Shown here piece by piece: positions 32,048 to 34,118 of a stretch of DNA of 34,118 nucleotides (position 1 is the stretch's first letter; each line of letters opens with the position of its first letter). Below the pieces are notes generated by a model that did not search any database, was not told where the DNA came from, and saw only the letters and a program-made list of their open reading frames with translations. Both the position numbers and the translations under genes were made by a program. The DNA comes from an uncultured Clostridia bacterium. GTDB lineage: Bacteria; Bacillota; Clostridia; Oscillospirales; Oscillospiraceae. The stretch lies in assembly GCA_945876285.1 (NCBI GenBank), contig CAMCNO010000017.1, positions 1 through 34,118 of the forward strand, written 5' to 3'.

Positions 32048-32695
32048 ATGAAATCTGTGCTGCTGATCGGCCTGGGGCGCTTTGGCCGCCACATGGCCAT
32101 GAAATTTCAGGAGCTGCATCACGAGGTGCTGGCCATTGACAGCGACGAACAGCGGGTCAACGACGCTCTGGACCTGGTGACCAACGCCCAAATCGGAGAC
32201 AGCACCAACGAGCAGTTCATTGCCTCCCTGGGGGTGCGGAACTTTGATTTGTGCGTCGTTGCCATCGGAGACGATTTCCAGAGCTCTCTGGAGACCACCG
32301 CCCTGCTGAAGGAACACGGCGCCCCCTTCGTTCTGGCCCGGGCCTCCCGGGAGGTCCACGCCAAATTCCTGCTGCGCAACGGCGCCGACGAGGTCATCTA
32401 CCCGGAAAAGCAGATGGCAAACTGGGCGGCGGTGCGGTACAGCGGCGACCACATCTTCGACTACGTACAGCTGACGCCGGACCACTCCATCTATGAGACG
32501 GCGGTGCCGGAGAGCTTCGTGGGCAAAACAGTGGTGGAGCTGGCCGTCCGCCAGAAGTACCGGGTGAACATCCTGGCTACGAAGCGGGACGGCGTTCTGG
32601 AACCCCTGCCCGGCCCCAACCACTGCTTCACCGCCGACGAGACCATCTTCATCCTGGGCGGCAACAAGGACCTGCAGAAGTTCCTGAACCTGTAA
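32048..32695 (+). CDS. ktrA: K+ uptake regulatory subunit (KtrA/TrkA family)
   Basis: A 215-residue RCK protein that sits as a ring on the cytoplasmic face of KtrB and gates it in response to nucleotides. The N-terminal Rossmann domain starts SVLLIGLGRFGRHMAMKFQEL (GxGxxG at residues 8-13), with the ribose-binding acidic end VLAIDSDEQRV. The C-terminal RCK_C domain spans ~135-215 (SIYETAVPESFVGKTVVELAVRQKYRVNILA, FTADETIFILGGNKDLQKF). AAAGGAG precedes the ATG. It follows ktrB by 17 bp and is followed by a strong terminator, making a two-gene operon. Confidence 0.95.
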   Translation: MKSVLLIGLGRFGRHMAMKFQELHHEVLAIDSDEQRVNDALDLVTNAQIGDSTNEQFIASLGVRNFDLCVVAIGDDFQSSLETTALLKEHGAPFVLARASREVHAKFLLRNGADEVIYPEKQMANWAAVRYSGDHIFDYVQLTPDHSIYETAVPESFVGKTVVELAVRQKYRVNILATKRDGVLEPLPGPNHCFTADETIFILGGNKDLQKFLNL

Positions 32696-32710
32696 CGTGT
32701 ATCATCTCTC

Positions 32711-32744
32711 AAAAAGCTCCGAAGCGCAGGCTTCGGAGCTTTTT
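32711..32744 (+). terminator. Terminator of ktrBA
   Basis: A perfect 15-bp stem, aaaaagctccgaagc (32711-32725) with gcttcggagcttttt (32730-32744), has a GCAG loop and a T-run. Confidence 0.93.
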
Positions 32745-32839
32745 GGTGCACGAAACAGGGCACCAACGCCGCCAAAAGCCGCCATATGGGGGAGGACATT
32801 GTCTGCGCCGCCCCAAAATATCTGTATAAGGAGGAACAT

Positions 32840-33055
32840 ATGGAACTGATGAAAAAGCGGCTGGCAAACCTGCTGTCCGTCAAATCCCTGGTGACGCTGG
32901 TACTGACGGCGGTATTCGCCTACCTGGCGGTGGAGGAAAAAATCGCCCGGGACTTTATGACGGTCTACACCGTCGTCATCGCCTTCTACTTCGGCACCCA
33001 GAGCGAGAAGGGGCAGGACACTCTGGACACCGGAAAGGGGGAGCGCAGTGAGTAA
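32840..33055 (+). CDS. Small holin-like membrane protein
   Basis: A 71-residue protein with two likely membrane spans (about residues 13-30 and 38-53), a basic N-terminus (MELMKKRLANLLSVKS) and a hydrophilic tail (GTQSEKGQDTLDTGKGERSE). The segment TVYTVVIAFYFGTQSEK resembles small holin-like proteins found beside lysozymes in clostridial prophages. I have seen this pattern as a family trait but cannot confirm it by search. AAGGAGG sits 6 bp before the ATG. The end overlaps the endolysin start by 8 bp, so the two are translationally coupled. In phages a holin lets the endolysin reach the wall; here no other phage genes are next to it. It might instead be a domesticated membrane partner. Confidence 0.75.
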   Translation: MELMKKRLANLLSVKSLVTLVLTAVFAYLAVEEKIARDFMTVYTVVIAFYFGTQSEKGQDTLDTGKGERSE

Positions 33056-33746
33056 TCCCATCGGCCCCGCCGGGCTGGCGCTCATCCAGCGGTTTGAGGG
33101 CTGCCGCCTGAAGGCGTACAAGCCCATCCCCACGGAGAAATACTGGACCATCGGCTGGGGTCATTACGGCCCGGATGTGCGGGAGGGGCAGGTCATCACC
33201 CAGCCGGAGGCGGACAGTCTTCTGGCAGCGGACTGCCAGCGATTTGCTGACGCGGTGGACGACCCCGCCTATTGCCCGCTGACGGCTCAGCTCAACGCCA
33301 ACCAACGGGATGCCCTGATCTCCTTTGCCTTCAATTGCGGGGCAGGCTGCCTGAAAACGCTGTGCAAAGGCCGGACCCTGCCCCAGGTTCGGGACGCTAT
33401 GGTGCTGTACAACAAAGCCGGCGGCAAAGTGCTGCCCGGCCTGGAACGCCGCCGTAAGGCGGAGCAGACCCTGTTCGACACTCCGGCCACTCCGGCGTCT
33501 GAAAAAAAGGAGGACAAGACCATGACCTACCCATACCTGAAAGACGTGCCGGAAAAGTTCCGACCCATTATCGAAAAGCTGATGACCGCTGGCATCATCC
33601 AGGGCGACGGCAGCGACCCCAACGGCAACGGCGACATTATCGATCTGACCCACGAGCAGGTGCGGACACTGGTGTTCGTCTACCGGGGCGGCGGCTTTGA
33701 CGCCAGGTTCCGGGAGGCCGGAATGGCTCCGGTGATCGGGGCATAA
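33048..33746 (+). CDS. Phage-type lysozyme (endolysin) with C-terminal wall-binding-like domain
   Basis: A 232-residue endolysin. Residues ~5-145 are a T4/P22-type lysozyme (GH24): IQRFEGCRLKAYKPIP with catalytic-type Glu17, YWTIGWGHYG with Thr34, then LNANQRDALISFAFNCGAG and GLERRRKAEQTLF. The aspartate that usually sits between Glu and Thr is not obvious (KPIPTEKYWT). A linker (~146-158, TPASEKKEDKT) leads to a ~74-residue C-terminal domain (YLKDVPEKFRPIIEKLMTAG, IIQGDG, IDLTHEQVRTLVFVYRGG). That domain resembles an SLH-like wall-binding module. Start is a GTG at 33048 overlapping the holin-like gene. A strong internal ribosome site and ATG mark the C-terminal domain (see separate entry). 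A terminator follows directly. Confidence 0.9.
   Translation: MSNPIGPAGLALIQRFEGCRLKAYKPIPTEKYWTIGWGHYGPDVREGQVITQPEADSLLAADCQRFADAVDDPAYCPLTAQLNANQRDALISFAFNCGAGCLKTLCKGRTLPQVRDAMVLYNKAGGKVLPGLERRRKAEQTLFDTPATPASEKKEDKTMTYPYLKDVPEKFRPIIEKLMTAGIIQGDGSDPNGNGDIIDLTHEQVRTLVFVYRGGGFDARFREAGMAPVIGA
33507..33524 (+). promoter_or_regulatory. Internal ribosome binding site and ATG inside the endolysin gene
   Basis: AAGGAGG (33507-33513) stands exactly 8 bp before an ATG (33522-33524) in the endolysin's own reading frame (codon 159). This is as strong a site as any in the window, and stronger than that of the gene's own GTG start. It is encoded within the linker (EKKEDKT). Confidence 0.8.
33522..33746 (+). 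CDS. Predicted separate wall-binding domain from an internal start
   Basis: In-frame internal product of the endolysin gene: 74 residues, opening MTYPYLKDVPEKFRPIIEKL and ending at the same stop. It would be the bare C-terminal binding domain without the lysozyme part. Internal starts that release extra binding domains are known for some endolysins (for example Lys170 of an enterococcal phage and clostridial CTP1L/CD27L), where they join the full-length enzyme in a complex. Seen here: the ribosome site, spacing, frame and domain boundary. Inferred: that it is used in the cell. Confidence 0.6.
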   Translation: MTYPYLKDVPEKFRPIIEKLMTAGIIQGDGSDPNGNGDIIDLTHEQVRTLVFVYRGGGFDARFREAGMAPVIGA

Positions 33747-33762
33747 CGAAAAAAGATAGCAA

Positions 33763-33790
33763 AAAAGCCGCCTCATCCGAGGCGGCTTTT
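33763..33790. terminator. Bidirectional terminator between endolysin and pyrophosphatase genes
   Basis: aaaagccgcctc (33763-33774) and gaggcggctttt (33779-33790) form a perfect 12-bp stem with an ATCC loop. On the minus strand it ends in six T. It serves both converging genes. Confidence 0.93.
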
Positions 33791-33812
33791 CCATTGGTGC
33801 TTTGGCGCTGCA

Positions 33813-34118
33813 TCAGCCCCACAGGGCGGACAGCGTGGGAATGACCTGCTTCTTCCGGCTCATGATTTTGGGCAGGAAGGCACAGTTATCCTCGCTCTTG
33901 ATGTTGAAGGCCTGGCGGATGGTGTCCTCGTCACCGGTGAACAGGAGCTGGGTGCCCTCCAGCAGCACATCGGTGATCATCAGCACCACGGTATCCAGCC
34001 CCCGGGCCTTGCGGATGGCGCCCATGGCCGTCAGGAAATCCTTCTTCCGCAGCAGCAGGCGGTCGGAGTCCATGCAGGTGATCTGGCTCACCGCCAGGTT
34101 ATGCCCGGCGATGTGGAA
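33813..34118 (-). CDS. ppaC: Manganese-dependent inorganic pyrophosphatase, C-terminal part
   Basis: The last ~101 codons of a DHH-family (class II, PpaC) inorganic pyrophosphatase, which splits pyrophosphate to pull biosynthetic reactions forward. The frame is open to the right edge, reading FHIAGHNLAVSQITCMDSDR, so the start and the DHH metal centre lie outside the window. The visible part is the DHHA2 domain, with TVVLMITDVLLEGTQLLFTGDED and the substrate-binding end SRKKQVIPTLS, where the SRKKQ arginine and lysine contact pyrophosphate. Some relatives have CBS and DRTGG inserts; whether this one does cannot be seen. Confidence 0.92.
   Translation of the reverse strand, partial: FHIAGHNLAVSQITCMDSDRLLLRKKDFLTAMGAIRKARGLDTVVLMITDVLLEGTQLLFTGDEDTIRQAFNIKSEDNCAFLPKIMSRKKQVIPTLSALWG

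Noticed and set aside
1-34118. CRISPR arrays, tRNA or rRNA genes, intact transposons, integrase or attachment sites.
   Set aside because: None seen: no regularly spaced repeats, no cloverleaf-like sequences, and no transposase or recombinase among the convincing reading frames.

Overview
The window looks like chromosome of a GC-rich, anaerobic, low-oxygen-tolerant Bacillota of the class Clostridia, most likely an Oscillospiraceae-type gut bacterium (Flavonifractor/Oscillibacter/Intestinimonas-like). This is inferred from gene content: pyruvate:ferredoxin oxidoreductase, a split UxaA dehydratase, an SLH-domain surface protein, a TPP-controlled HMP salvage operon, Ktr/Trk K+ uptake, YitT and strong AAGGAGG-type ribosome binding sites. 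The species cannot be named from sequence reading alone.

Left arm (1-9376, nearly all minus strand). A LacI-type regulator with a clear promoter, a leader hairpin and a perfect 20-bp palindrome heads a tripartite tricarboxylate transporter (tctB-tctC-tctA), which ends in a large terminator. Downstream come a duplicated YcxB-like membrane protein, the two halves of an altronate/galactarate-type dehydratase (uxaA), and the first ~758 codons of nifJ (the gene runs off the left edge). A sugar-acid uptake and breakdown module is the simplest reading.

Middle-left (9600-17509, plus strand). A ROK regulator with its own consensus promoter leads a Gfo/Idh/MocA oxidoreductase and an aldo/keto reductase. 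After an unusual inverted repeat there is a complete thiamin-pyrimidine salvage operon: promoter, TPP riboswitch, two successive terminator hairpins, thiD, tenA, and an HMP-type ABC transporter (ATPase, permease, lipoprotein). It ends in a perfect terminator.

Middle (17628-24433). A promoter with an operator palindrome is followed directly by only the last third of gapA and a terminator: a gap gene that has lost its centre. Then come a MATE transporter and prfB (without the usual programmed frameshift) on the minus strand, an 825-aa exported SLH protein with about five repeated modules, and a YitT membrane protein.

Right arm (24463-34118). D-aminoacylase and pta on the minus strand are followed on the plus strand by a membrane-anchored LysM-G5-M23 peptidase with ridA, a TIM-barrel epimerase and the ktrB-ktrA K+ uptake pair. 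Next is a compact holin-like/endolysin pair, not surrounded by phage genes. The window ends in the 3' part of a manganese-dependent inorganic pyrophosphatase gene (minus strand).

The most interesting item is the endolysin gene: a near-perfect internal Shine-Dalgarno and an in-frame ATG lie exactly at the start of its C-terminal wall-binding-like domain. This predicts that one gene yields a full-length enzyme plus free binding domains. Other notable items are the gutted gapA locus that keeps its control elements, the leader of the LacI-type regulator, the tandem terminators after the TPP riboswitch, and an inverted duplication of a ribosome binding site plus start codon at 12894-12971. No tRNA, rRNA, CRISPR array or intact insertion sequence was seen.
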